Below, in pieces: positions 34,624 through 43,780 of a stretch of 64,000 nt of DNA (position 1 is the stretch's first letter; each line of letters opens with the position of its first letter). The stretch comes from Cyanobacteria bacterium SIG30 (GTDB lineage Bacteria; Cyanobacteriota; Vampirovibrionia; Gastranaerophilales; Gastranaerophilaceae), in contig SUTW01000002.1 in assembly GCA_015152475.1 (NCBI GenBank), positions 173,510 through 237,509 of the forward strand, in the 5' to 3' direction. Position numbers and translations under genes: made by a program. Below the pieces are notes generated by a model. That model was not told the origin of the DNA, did no database searches, and worked only from the letters and a program-made list of their open reading frames with translations.

Positions 34624-36057
34624 ATGAAAATATCACCAATTAGTTATTCTGCATACAATGTAAAAAATGCAAATGTCCAAAAATCACCAGTTGCTTTTGG
34701 CGAAGTTCATGGTGCATGCAATTCTTATGTGACAAGATTGAAAGGCGTTAATAATCAAACATTAGAAATTAAAGACAAAAATGATATATTTACTGTTGAA
34801 AATATTTCTGATGAAAAAGTTGGGTCAAAATTCTTGCTTAGACCAACTGATCCTGAATTTAAGGATTTAACAATTTTATTTACTCCAAAATCTTATTTAA
34901 AATCAGAAGTAAATGATTTAAGCGTTTCTTTTAATAATAGTTTGTCATTTAAAGGTCAGGTTTGGGGAAGTATCAGAAAATATGATGATAGTTCTTCAGA
35001 TGAAACAATGAAAAAAGCATATAGCGATTTTTGGAAAACAGGAATGCACGATGTAGCTAGTTATATTTACAGAAACGAAAATTCTAAAGACGTTAAAGAT
35101 GATTATAATTTCTTTATTCCAAGTGACGGTGACGGCACAAGATATCGTGATATCACAAAATTACAAGGTGGGGTCACAAAACCTGCATCTAAAATTCCTG
35201 CAACTTTAAATGGACATGAAATGCGTCTTGTTCAAGGAATTTTAACTAATTTTTCTAAAACCGGAAAGGTTGAAGCTGATGGTTTTAATTTTGTTGAAGT
35301 TGAACCTGCTATGGGAAGTGCGTATGCTTTCTTGGAAGGTTTAGCATCTGGACAAATTCCAACTTCTAAACCAATTGTTTTTTCTTGGGGTGATAATTTC
35401 TCTGATATCGATATAACAAAATTAATGCAATATCATGAAAAAAATAATGCTGGTATGACAATTTTGACATTGCCAGTTGATACAGAAAGAATAGTTTCAT
35501 TAGGTGCGGTAAAAGTTAAAGATGCTGACAACTTAGAAATGATTGATTTCTTTGAAAAGCCAAAAGATAAAGATTTAATTCAAAGTTTTGTAATTCCAGG
35601 TACTGAAGATAAATGTCTTGGTGCAGTTGGCCCTTATGTTTTATCAGCCGAAGCTCTTGAATGGTTAAAAGAAAATTATGTTAAAAACCCTGATAATTTT
35701 AAAGACCATGAAGGTAAAGTTGATTTTTCAAGAAAGGTTGTAGGTCAGCTACTTCCACTTATGGCCTCAGGTGAAATTAAAGATAAAAATGGAAATGCTT
35801 TAAGGATGATGGCATACGAAAAACCAGAAACTGATACCTGGTCTGATTTAGGTTCTGAAAAAGATTTTACAAACGAAATGAAGAATGTTAAATTGGGTTA
35901 TTTCTATAATATGCCTGACGAAATGAGACAAAGTATTTCTGAAAACGTTGACAGATATGGAAATATTACGTTTAACCAAAAAGATAAGGCACTATTAAAC
36001 AGATTTTTGGATAAATATGATATCGATTTAAGAAATGCAATTATTTGTTCAAAATAA
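34624..36057 (+). CDS. sugar-phosphate nucleotidyltransferase-like protein with lineage N-terminal extension
   Basis: Residues of about 160 onward resemble NDP-sugar pyrophosphorylases. PSDGDGTRYRDITKL stands where GGxGTR occurs, and VTKPASKIP (Lys186) where the KPxxPIG motif occurs; SWGDNFSDIDI matches the VxxGDxxxD metal loop. The first 130 residues are unlike that family and contain two tag-like motifs, PVAFGEV and LSFKGQV. The normal Gly-Gly is Ser-Asp-Gly, so activity or substrate may be changed. AGGAG precedes the ATG. It is monocistronic and ends in a terminator shared with the convergent ATPase gene. Glucose-1-phosphate activation is a possible role only. Confidence 0.7.
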   Translation: MKISPISYSAYNVKNANVQKSPVAFGEVHGACNSYVTRLKGVNNQTLEIKDKNDIFTVENISDEKVGSKFLLRPTDPEFKDLTILFTPKSYLKSEVNDLSVSFNNSLSFKGQVWGSIRKYDDSSSDETMKKAYSDFWKTGMHDVASYIYRNENSKDVKDDYNFFIPSDGDGTRYRDITKLQGGVTKPASKIPATLNGHEMRLVQGILTNFSKTGKVEADGFNFVEVEPAMGSAYAFLEGLASGQIPTSKPIVFSWGDNFSDIDITKLMQYHEKNNAGMTILTLPVDTERIVSLGAVKVKDADNLEMIDFFEKPKDKDLIQSFVIPGTEDKCLGAVGPYVLSAEALEWLKENYVKNPDNFKDHEGKVDFSRKVVGQLLPLMASGEIKDKNGNALRMMAYEKPETDTWSDLGSEKDFTNEMKNVKLGYFYNMPDEMRQSISENVDRYGNITFNQKDKALLNRFLDKYDIDLRNAIICSK

Positions 36058-36094
36058 AATTTAAAACAAAACTATATAATTATTAAACCAAAAC

Positions 36095-36122
36095 AAAAGC
36101 CGGCTTATTGAGCCGGCCTTAT
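36095..36122. terminator. bidirectional terminator
   Basis: GCCGGCT-TATTG-AGCCGGC with flanking A and T tracts between two convergent genes. Confidence 0.75.
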
Positions 36123-39100
36123 TCTATTTCTTTTAATTGGCAATGTGCCTTAAATGCGGTTAGATTTTTTTGTGCGATATAATGTTTTTTATTTGCATTT
36201 ATTTTGTTTGCAATGCTTATTGCTTTTTCGTATATTTTTATAATTTTTTGAGCAATTTCGCTTTGTTTTTCGCTATTTAATAAAGGCAAAGTTTCTTCTA
36301 AACATTTTGCTCTAAGCGATAATAAATCAATTTGCAAACCGTCATTTTCTTGTGCAATTGCTTCTTGAAGTGCTAATTCTGTATACATTTTAGCACTTTC
36401 GATATCAGATTGTTTTAAATAAGCTTGCGCTAATAATTTATTAAATAAAATATTGAAATATATTGAATTTTTTCTTGAATCTTTGCAGATTTTAATTGAT
36501 TTTTCGCAAATTTTAATACATCTTTCGGAATCATTTAGTTGCAAGCTTGCTTTTGCACCAACATACCATGATAAAAGTGCTCCTAAGGTTGTCCTTTGTT
36601 TGCTTGTGAAATAAGACATTTGTTGGTCACAAATTTCAAGAGCTTTGAGATTGTCTGATTCTTCAAGAAGGACAAAAGCCAACAATATTTTTAATAAGTT
36701 TTTGCTATTTTCGTCATTATTGTTGTTTGCAAATGCAACTGCTTCAAATAATTCATTTTTAATGTTTTCCATATCATGCTTCATAATTTTGTTTACAAGA
36801 TTTATGAAGTTCCATTCAGAAACAATAGCGGGTTCTTCAATCGCATAAGAAAAATCTTTAACAACTGATTGCAAAATGTCGTCTGAAATTTTTGTTATTC
36901 CTTTTATTGTGTATGCTGTTGCTGTTGCAAATGCTAATTGTAATTTTGTGTGCAATAAATCAATGTTTTTATTTTTGTCTTTAAATATTTCTTTTTCTAA
37001 TTCTTCGATTAGTGTAAATGCCAGACAACTGCCTTGTTGCGCATAAGAATGCGCCAAAGTTACATTTGCACTAAGCCAAGTTTTATAAACATCAAGAATA
37101 GAAATGTAATCATAATTTTTTGGATGTTTGAAATATTCTTGCAAAACGGGGTTAATTTCATTATTTACAAGATTTATAATTTCTTCCCAGTTTCCTATTT
37201 TTAAAAGTGCGTTTAATTTTCTTGTTTTTATTAATGCTCTTTGAAAATCACATTTTTGTTTGTTAAATAATTCCAAAATATTATCTACTGTTTCAATAAT
37301 TGCAGGATAGTTTTGAGTTATTTTGCAAGATTGTATTAAATAACCAGATAATTCGATTACTTTATTTTCGTCACCTTTTTCTTTTGCCCAAATTACTGCA
37401 TTTGAAAGATAATCTATTGCTTCTTTTGGATTTTTTTCATAAATTAATTTTCCAACTCTTTCACATATGTTGTTTTTGACATATGGTTTATTTGAAATCA
37501 TTGCATTTTCAAGAAGTGATAAGCTTTGTTTTTGTGAAAGAATATATAAATTTACATCACCAATATATGATGCATATTTTAAATTTTGTGTCCATAAATT
37601 AAATGCAAGGTCTTTATTTTCTGTTGTTTGTGCAAGTAGAGCCTTGATTGCAGGGCTTGAGATTTTTCTTTTGCAAATTTCATTTAAAAATTCATTTTGC
37701 AATTCTCTCATGCTTTCATCATTTTTTGCTCTGTCATAAATATATGACCAAACAAGATTATTTTTGAATACATATGAATTCAAAGAAACTTTTTTGATAA
37801 AACATTTATCTATCAATTTATTTGCAATTTTGTTGAAATCATCTTCTTCAAGGTTTAATACTTTTGCAAGTGCGGATTTGTTGAAGCGCCCACCAAGCAA
37901 CGAAGATAAGCTTAAAAGGTTATATTCTTGTTCATAATGCTCTTTTAAAATATTGCATCTTAAATCCAAAATTTCATCTAATGTTTGAGGAATGCATTCA
38001 TCAATATAGTTTTCATCAAAATAATATTTGCCATCTTCTAAACAAATTTTATTTGTGTCTTTTAGATAATGCAATGCCTGTTCGATATATGCAAAATTAC
38101 CTTGTCCATATGCTAAAATTTGGTTCAAAATTTCATCTGGCAAGACTTTTTCTTCATTAAATTTTTCTTTTATATATTTTTTTACATAATCATTGTCTTT
38201 TGCTGCTAAATTTATATTTAAACAAGCATTTTTTGGAAGTTTTTCGCTTTGAATGTACATTTCAATTGCGTGTTGATTTTTATACAAAAGAAGCAATTTT
38301 GATGTTTCAAGGAAATCATTTTGGATTAGATATTTTAAAAATTCAAATGACGATTCATCTACTAAATCAAAATCATCAATGATTAAAACCAGCTTATTAT
38401 CCCCTCTTAAAAGTTCAAGAATTGTTTTAATGTCTTGGAAGGTTTTTTGTTTATTTTGGAAAATATTTTCGTAAAAATCTTCTTTGATTGGATAAATTAT
38501 GTTTATTAAATTATCAACGATATCTGAATTTTTTGTTGCATCTATTGGTAGGTTTTTAAGAAGATAATCTCTTACATCTTTAACTCTTTCTTCATATTTG
38601 CTTGGTGCAAATGTTAAACGGAATAAAGATAGAAATATATCTTGGAATAAACCCATAGGAGTTACTTGGGTTAATGGGGTGCATTGTCCCATAAGTATAA
38701 CATTTTGATCTTCTTCAAGTTGTTCTTGCAAACTTTCAAGCAGGTGTGTTTTTCCAAAACCTCTTGGAGCACTAACTGAAATTGCTTTAATTTCACTTGA
38801 TGCATTATTTATTGCATCTTTAATTAATGCAACAGCATCTTGAGTGTTTGTTGTTTCATTTTGTGTGAACACTGGTTTTTGGTCAAGAAAAACCATTTTG
38901 TATGAATTGTTTGATATTTTTATAAGCGAAATTTCATCATTTAAAATTTTATAAGCATTACAAGAAACAATTATATCCTTTTCGATACCGTGTTCAAGCT
39001 GTTCTATATTTTTGTTTTCTTTAAATTCTTCTTCTGTTGTTATTGCAAATTTATATGAAATGTTTGCACCTAAGATTTCCGCTAAAATATTATTTAATTT

Positions 39101-39778
39101 TGCAATTTCTTCTTTAAATTTATTTGCTTTTGATAAGAAGCCAATTTTTCTAACGTAATTTGTTTTAAAACATGCAACATTTGGTTTTATAAAGTCACAT
39201 TCTGCGTTAAAACCAATTCTTATCGCAGCTCTTATATTTAATAAAACTTTTTGTTCAAATTCTTCATCTTTATATTTTTCAAAAATATTTTTAAGACTTA
39301 TAAAGTCAACCATAACAACCAATTTTGGTGTTACATTTTGCACTTTTTCTTTTATTTTTTGTTTAATTTTGTCTTTTGCGGGATTTGATTGAAGTTCAAC
39401 CTGTTCCATTTTAAGTTGTGGTTGTGGCTGAGGCTGTGTTTCTTTAATTTCTTCAACTTTTTTTTCCTGGATATTTTGTTTTTGTTCGTTTATTTCTTCT
39501 TTTAAATTGTTATCTTCAACCTTTTTAGCCTCTTCAACATTTGGCAATTCATAGAAACATTTTCTGCAATGTGTTGCTGAGGCATAGTTTGCGCTGTTAC
39601 ATTTTGGACAAAATTTAACAAATACAAAACCGCATTTTTGACATAGTGAACTGCCTAACCTAGATAAACTTTTGCAACGTGGACACGTTATCATAAGCTT
39701 CAACTTACAAGTTGGGCAAATTAAATCATTAGGGGAGACTTCACTTTTACATTTTGGACATTTCATATTATTGTTCAC
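36119..39778 (-). CDS. zinc-ribbon / cyclase-like / AAA ATPase / TPR regulatory protein
   Basis: 1219 residues. Residues 7-75 carry three paired CxxC zinc ribbons (CPKC...CPTC, CPRC...CQKC, CPKC...CRKC). A charged linker follows, with a PQPQPQ stretch. Residues of about 150 to 300 resemble a degenerate class III nucleotide cyclase domain (LVVMVDFISLKNIF), probably not catalytic. SAPRGFGKTHLL (Lys343) is Walker A and LVLIIDDFD is Walker B of a STAND-type ATPase; the rest is TPR-like helical repeats. The order cyclase, ATPase, TPR is known for large bacterial signalling proteins; the zinc-ribbon head is less usual. It is divergent from pdxJ. Ligand and output are unknown. Confidence 0.78.
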   Translation of the reverse strand: MNNNMKCPKCKSEVSPNDLICPTCKLKLMITCPRCKSLSRLGSSLCQKCGFVFVKFCPKCNSANYASATHCRKCFYELPNVEEAKKVEDNNLKEEINEQKQNIQEKKVEEIKETQPQPQPQLKMEQVELQSNPAKDKIKQKIKEKVQNVTPKLVVMVDFISLKNIFEKYKDEEFEQKVLLNIRAAIRIGFNAECDFIKPNVACFKTNYVRKIGFLSKANKFKEEIAKLNNILAEILGANISYKFAITTEEEFKENKNIEQLEHGIEKDIIVSCNAYKILNDEISLIKISNNSYKMVFLDQKPVFTQNETTNTQDAVALIKDAINNASSEIKAISVSAPRGFGKTHLLESLQEQLEEDQNVILMGQCTPLTQVTPMGLFQDIFLSLFRLTFAPSKYEERVKDVRDYLLKNLPIDATKNSDIVDNLINIIYPIKEDFYENIFQNKQKTFQDIKTILELLRGDNKLVLIIDDFDLVDESSFEFLKYLIQNDFLETSKLLLLYKNQHAIEMYIQSEKLPKNACLNINLAAKDNDYVKKYIKEKFNEEKVLPDEILNQILAYGQGNFAYIEQALHYLKDTNKICLEDGKYYFDENYIDECIPQTLDEILDLRCNILKEHYEQEYNLLSLSSLLGGRFNKSALAKVLNLEEDDFNKIANKLIDKCFIKKVSLNSYVFKNNLVWSYIYDRAKNDESMRELQNEFLNEICKRKISSPAIKALLAQTTENKDLAFNLWTQNLKYASYIGDVNLYILSQKQSLSLLENAMISNKPYVKNNICERVGKLIYEKNPKEAIDYLSNAVIWAKEKGDENKVIELSGYLIQSCKITQNYPAIIETVDNILELFNKQKCDFQRALIKTRKLNALLKIGNWEEIINLVNNEINPVLQEYFKHPKNYDYISILDVYKTWLSANVTLAHSYAQQGSCLAFTLIEELEKEIFKDKNKNIDLLHTKLQLAFATATAYTIKGITKISDDILQSVVKDFSYAIEEPAIVSEWNFINLVNKIMKHDMENIKNELFEAVAFANNNNDENSKNLLKILLAFVLLEESDNLKALEICDQQMSYFTSKQRTTLGALLSWYVGAKASLQLNDSERCIKICEKSIKICKDSRKNSIYFNILFNKLLAQAYLKQSDIESAKMYTELALQEAIAQENDGLQIDLLSLRAKCLEETLPLLNSEKQSEIAQKIIKIYEKAISIANKINANKKHYIAQKNLTAFKAHCQLKEIE

Positions 39779-39849
39779 AAAATTTACACTTCAATTATAT
39801 AACAAAATTTATTTTAGTCCAGTAAAAAGACATAAAATTTAAAATTCTC

Positions 39850-39878
39850 TTGAACCATTAAAAAATGTATGATATTAT
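39850..39878 (+). promoter_or_regulatory. pdxJ promoter, leaderless arrangement
   Basis: TTGAAC, a 17-base spacer, then TATTAT, ending six bases before the ATG, so +1 falls on the A of the start codon. No ribosome site exists. Confidence 0.6.
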
Positions 39879-39884
39879 CACCTT

Positions 39885-40592
39885 ATGAAATTGGGAGTAA
39901 ATATTGATCATGTTGCAACATTAAGAAATGCTAGAGGCGGAGTTGAGCCTAGTGTTCTTGATGCCGGAATTGTTTCTCAAAATTCTGGTGCAACAGCTAT
40001 AACAGTTCATTTGAGAGAAGATAGAAGACATATTGTTGATAATGATGTTATTGAGCTTAAAAAAGCATTAAAGATAAACATTAATCTTGAAATGGCAGCA
40101 GTTGATGAGATGAGGGATTTTGCAATTAAGTTAAAGCCATATTCTTGCTGTTTAGTTCCTGAAAGACGTCAAGAATTGACAACAGAGGGCGGTTTGAATG
40201 TTGTTTCTCAATTTGAACATATTAAAAATATAGTTTCTGATTTAAAAAATGCAGGGATTGTTGTTAGTCTTTTTATTGATCCTGATTTAGAACAAGTTAA
40301 AGCATCATATGAAACTGGTGCGCAGTATATAGAATTACATACTGGCTGTTTTGCAAATGCTAGTGGCGAAGACCAAGAAAAAGAACTTGAACGCCTTAAA
40401 AACGCAGCAATTTATGCTCAGGAACTTGGTTTAAATGTTAATGCAGGACATGGTTTAAATTACGAAAACGTTTCACGAATGAAAGAAATTGAAGGTTTAT
40501 GTGAATTAAACATAGGCCACAGCATTATTTCAAGAGCAATTTTTGTTGGCCTTGATTCAGCTGTTTCTGAAATGGTTGAACTTATCGCATAA
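39885..40592 (+). CDS. pdxJ: pyridoxine 5'-phosphate synthase
   Basis: Condenses 3-amino-2-oxopropyl phosphate with 1-deoxyxylulose 5-phosphate to pyridoxine 5'-phosphate in the DXP-dependent vitamin B6 pathway. The whole protein matches the family: LGVNIDHVATLRNARG at the N-terminus, HLREDRRHI, NLEMAA, CLVPERRQELTTEGG and NAGHGLNYENV. 235 residues, the usual length for PdxJ. The upstream promoter and lack of ribosome site suggest a leaderless mRNA. It is divergent from the large ATPase gene and lies 87 bases before tRNA-Met. Confidence 0.97.
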   Translation: MKLGVNIDHVATLRNARGGVEPSVLDAGIVSQNSGATAITVHLREDRRHIVDNDVIELKKALKININLEMAAVDEMRDFAIKLKPYSCCLVPERRQELTTEGGLNVVSQFEHIKNIVSDLKNAGIVVSLFIDPDLEQVKASYETGAQYIELHTGCFANASGEDQEKELERLKNAAIYAQELGLNVNAGHGLNYENVSRMKEIEGLCELNIGHSIISRAIFVGLDSAVSEMVELIA

Positions 40593-40679
40593 AATTTTAG
40601 TTGAAATTTAACTTTGTTTGTTGCATGATAGTTTTGTTGGCAGTTTTATTGTCAATTAAAATTAAATAAATTTTTGAAT

Positions 40680-40753
40680 GGCAAGGTAGCTCAGCTGGTG
40701 AGAGCGCACGGCTCATACCCGTGAGGTCGAGAGTTCGAATCTCTCCCTTGCTA
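40680..40753 (+). tRNA. tRNA-Met (CAT), elongator
   Basis: Acceptor GGCAAGG/CCTTGCT with a G1-U72 pair, D-arm GCTCAGCTGGTGAGAGC, anticodon stem CACGG/CCGTG around CTCATAC, T-arm GAGAGTTCGAATCTCTC. The acceptor and anticodon arm match elongator tRNA-Met rather than initiator. CCA is not encoded; a T-run follows. Confidence 0.93.
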
Positions 40754-40826
40754 TTTTTGTTCTATAAATTTTCATTACGCAAAAAAGATTTTTTTTCATG
40801 TTTATTTATCAAAAAGGAGATTGTAA

Positions 40827-41108
40827 TTGATTAATAAAATAAATTTTGCAGGTCGAGTTATCTGGGCTGATAACACAAGAAATCTGGCAAGCAAGGAAGA
40901 AACGGACAGTATTAGACAATACACAATGGATAATAATTGCGATGTTATTGTTTGCAATAGAGATTATTATCAGGATAATGTTGGAAAATATAAATGTATT
41001 GTTATTAAGGGTGATAGTGAAACAGGGACAAATAACTGCAAGATAAAAATTATCGATTTTAAGCATCCTGAAAAAAACAAAGAAAAAAAGATTGATTTTA
41101 ACATATAA
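40827..41108 (+). CDS. small lineage protein with N-terminal INFAGR tag, 93 aa
   Basis: A TTG start at 40827 is set by AAAAAGGAGA just upstream. The protein begins MINKINFAGRVIW, a compact form of the tag motif. The rest is a small soluble domain with alternating strands (CDVIVCNRDYY, YKCIVIKGDSE, CKIKIIDF) and ends in a Lys-rich tail. Not recognised. It is followed by an AT-rich hairpin and then by the metalloprotease gene at 41193. Confidence 0.62.
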   Translation: MINKINFAGRVIWADNTRNLASKEETDSIRQYTMDNNCDVIVCNRDYYQDNVGKYKCIVIKGDSETGTNNCKIKIIDFKHPEKNKEKKIDFNI

Positions 41109-41138
41109 AAATCTCTATTTTGCAGGTTTTTTATATGT
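41101..41138 (+). terminator. possible AT-rich hairpin terminator
   Basis: ACATATAAAA pairs with TTTTATATGT over ten bases around a 17-base loop, directly at the stop codon at 41106-41108. The stem is weak and no long T-run follows. Confidence 0.35.
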
Positions 41139-41192
41139 ATTTGAGTTATATTTGGCAAAAAATTTTTTTACAATTTTTATATAACCGAAGGC

Positions 41193-42158
41193 TTGAAAAT
41201 GAAAATCTGTTCAGTAAATTTTAATAATTTATATAACAATCTTTATTGCAAGAATAAAAATTATAATTATTTTGGCGACTTACATTCAGATTGTTTTGTT
41301 AAATCAAAAAATGTTGCTTTTACGTCTTTGGAAAAACGAAATAAAGATGTAAATTTGTTTATGAACGATCTAATAACAAAAGTTTCTTCGCCTGAATTTT
41401 TAATGTCGGATATTTCAAATACAATACATAAATATTCAAAACATGTAAATGTTAAACCAATGAGTAAGGCACCTAAAGAAGTATTATTTTCAGAAAAATT
41501 ACAAGGTGTTTATTGTACTCCTCTGGTTTTTGATGAAACAAGCAACAAATTTTTTATTCCAAAGAAGAATAGAAATTTTTATTTCAGAGAAGAAACTTTA
41601 AAAAATGATTTTGGCAATATTTCAGCTTTTATAAATGCGGTACATGAATTCACACATATTCTTCAAAGCGAAGAAAATGAACCAAAACAAATAAATCTCT
41701 TTAATAGTTATATTGAAGAAAATAAATCCAATGTTAATGATGCGCTTGAACAGGTTTATCTTGTTATGGGTTTAGCAAACACTATTGAAGAGAATATTGC
41801 AAGACCATTTCTTGACGCACTTTCTGAAAATGAAGAAATTCTTTATAGAAGAGTCGAAAATGGCAAAAAGGATATTCTGCCTTGGTTATCTAGAAAAAAA
41901 CAAGTAACCGATATCAATGATTATGTTGAACAAAAGGTGATTTCATCTATTAAAAATGCTGAATCAAAATTTAATAAAAAAGTAGATAAAGGTTTGCTTT
42001 TTAAAAACACAATAATACATTTTGAAAAAGAAATTGAAGCTTATGAAAATGAAAATCAGGCATATAAACTTTGTTTACAAACAGAATGCCCTGATTCTTT
42101 ATTAAGAATTGAATTGTATAAAAATGCAATAGAAGCTTTGAAACAAATGAAAGAATAA
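41193..42158 (+). CDS. HEFTH zinc metalloprotease-like protein
   Basis: AVHEFTHILQ gives an HExxH zinc site at His151-Glu152-His155; a Glu in the helix near IEAYENENQAYK may be the third ligand. The N-terminus has the tag-like NVAFTSLEKR near residue 47. It shares with the convergent gene at 42161 the segment KPMSK/HPMSK, a GVYCT/GAYFT strand and HEFTH, so they are paralogues. No signal peptide is visible. GAAGG precedes the ATG. Two bases separate the stops of the pair. It could process lineage-specific proteins, be an effector, or be self-regulating; the substrate is unknown. 321 residues. Confidence 0.75.
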   Translation: MKMKICSVNFNNLYNNLYCKNKNYNYFGDLHSDCFVKSKNVAFTSLEKRNKDVNLFMNDLITKVSSPEFLMSDISNTIHKYSKHVNVKPMSKAPKEVLFSEKLQGVYCTPLVFDETSNKFFIPKKNRNFYFREETLKNDFGNISAFINAVHEFTHILQSEENEPKQINLFNSYIEENKSNVNDALEQVYLVMGLANTIEENIARPFLDALSENEEILYRRVENGKKDILPWLSRKKQVTDINDYVEQKVISSIKNAESKFNKKVDKGLLFKNTIIHFEKEIEAYENENQAYKLCLQTECPDSLLRIELYKNAIEALKQMKE

Positions 42159-42160
42159 AA

Positions 42161-43156
42161 TTATTCAAGCGCTTTTGCAAGAATATCATAATATATTGCA
42201 AAAGCATCAATATTTAGATTGTTATCAGTCTCTAAACTTTTTCTTGCAACTTCAGCTTCTGTTGTATAAGCTTCTTTTTCATCTAGTGCCCTTGTTTTGC
42301 AATAAGTTTTTACTTTTTTCATTACATCTTCATATTGTTCATTTTTAGGTATCTTGGCAAGAATTTCTGGATGTTCTTTCTCAAACAAGGTCATAACATG
42401 ATCAAAAACCATTTTGAAATTGTCTTTTAATTCTTTTTGCATTTCGTTTTCATTTTTAAAACCAGCGGATGAATATATTGTATTTCGCGTGATAGGAGCT
42501 TCTTGAGGGACAATAAAACCATATTTCATGAATGCTTGTTTATCTATATGTTCTTGTATACCTGCAAGTACATGTGTTGCTTGTATTTGTGTATCAAATG
42601 GCTTAAACGCAGTTTCTGCAATAGCCATTATGGCGGTTGCATATTGGTAATTTCCTTTTGTCATTAATTTAAGTTCATCAAAACATTGATGTGTATCATT
42701 TTGTTTAATATGTGTAAATTCGTGTGCACAATCCATTACAAACGAAAGTTTTTCTATTTTGTCCGGATTTCCTTTTGGCAACTTGATATACATATCTTTT
42801 GCATCTACATTGAAATTTTCATCTATATGTGAAGTAAAATATGCACCATAATTTTCAGCATCTGTTAGTGTTTCTTTTAATTTGGACATAGGATGAATAG
42901 TTGTGTTTTCTGTATATTTTGAAGTTATTTTTGATATATCTTCAAGGGACAAATCTTTTTTATTACTTATATTCATTATTTCATTTGAATATTCAAGTGC
43001 AGTTTTAACATTTGGTTTAAGCGTCTTTTTATGAGGTTTTTTGCTACTAAAACTTACAGTGTCTTTTGCTGGTGTTCTTTCTAGTTTATTTGGTTTTAAA
43101 AAAGAAGCTTTATGAATATTTTGCGAATACGTAACGGGGCTTAAATTTATTTTCAT
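42161..43156 (-). CDS. HEFTH zinc metalloprotease-like protein, paralogue
   Basis: CAHEFTHIKQ places the zinc site at His145-Glu146-His149; EKEAYTTEAE near residue 300 may give the third ligand. The N-terminus MKINLSPVTYSQNIHKASF followed by DTVSFSSKKPHKK holds the tag-like motif. It is convergent with the paralogue at 41193, with stops two bases apart. AAAGGAATT precedes the ATG. No signal peptide. The two copies differ enough (different termini, different loop lengths) that the duplication is old. 331 residues. Confidence 0.75.
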   Translation of the reverse strand: MKINLSPVTYSQNIHKASFLKPNKLERTPAKDTVSFSSKKPHKKTLKPNVKTALEYSNEIMNISNKKDLSLEDISKITSKYTENTTIHPMSKLKETLTDAENYGAYFTSHIDENFNVDAKDMYIKLPKGNPDKIEKLSFVMDCAHEFTHIKQNDTHQCFDELKLMTKGNYQYATAIMAIAETAFKPFDTQIQATHVLAGIQEHIDKQAFMKYGFIVPQEAPITRNTIYSSAGFKNENEMQKELKDNFKMVFDHVMTLFEKEHPEILAKIPKNEQYEDVMKKVKTYCKTRALDEKEAYTTEAEVARKSLETDNNLNIDAFAIYYDILAKALE

Positions 43157-43331
43157 TTTAATTCCTTTTTTGTTGTTTTTATAAAGCTTGCTGAATTTTT
43201 AAAATTAACAAAAACAAAAGAAATTTTTACATAACTTAAAAAAATCTATAGCCCATCTGGTTAGCTTTTTGGCGGGTATAAATTTTCTTTCTTATCAATA
43301 CAATAATTTTTAAAAAAATAAGGAGAAAATT

Positions 43332-43667
43332 ATGATAAAGATGTTTTTAAAATGGTTTATGTTTGCACTTGTTATAGTTTTTATTGCATGGCTTGTTCCA
43401 GGTGTTAGTGTTGATAGTTTTCCAAATGCAATGCTTGTCTGTGTTGTGATTGCCCTTATAAATGTTTTTATCAGACCATTAGTTGAATTTATCTCTCTGC
43501 CAGTTACTTTTTTGACTCTTGGTTTATTTTCTTTTGTGATAAATGCTTTGTTATTTCTGCTTGCAGGAATTTTAACTCCAGGCTTTGGAGTTAAAGGTTT
43601 TTTGAGTGCTCTGCTTGGGTCTGTTATTTTGTCTTTGTTTGCAAGTTTTATAAATAAAATAAATTAA
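43332..43667 (+). CDS. phage holin family 4 / YvlD-like membrane protein
   Basis: A 111-residue protein of four hydrophobic helices. ALINVFIRPLVEFISLPVTFLTLGLFSFVINALLF-type sequence (residues 40-75) is the hallmark of the YvlD/holin 4 family: a central Arg-Pro and the LPxTxLTLGLF motif. Despite the name, members are chromosomal membrane proteins of uncertain role and not proof of a phage. AAGGAG ribosome site. Transcribed alone. Confidence 0.85.
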   Translation: MIKMFLKWFMFALVIVFIAWLVPGVSVDSFPNAMLVCVVIALINVFIRPLVEFISLPVTFLTLGLFSFVINALLFLLAGILTPGFGVKGFLSALLGSVILSLFASFINKIN

Positions 43668-43780
43668 ATTTAGATATTGTTCCTCTATTTATAAAACTTA
43701 ATATTTTATTTTTTTATAGCAATTTTTATTGCGTAAAAAACTTAAAATACGTAGAGGATAAAAATAGGGGGAATTATTTT

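Noticed and set aside
43332..43667. Prophage remnant because of the holin-like gene
   Set aside because: This YvlD/holin-4 family is widespread on chromosomes and no other phage gene is nearby.
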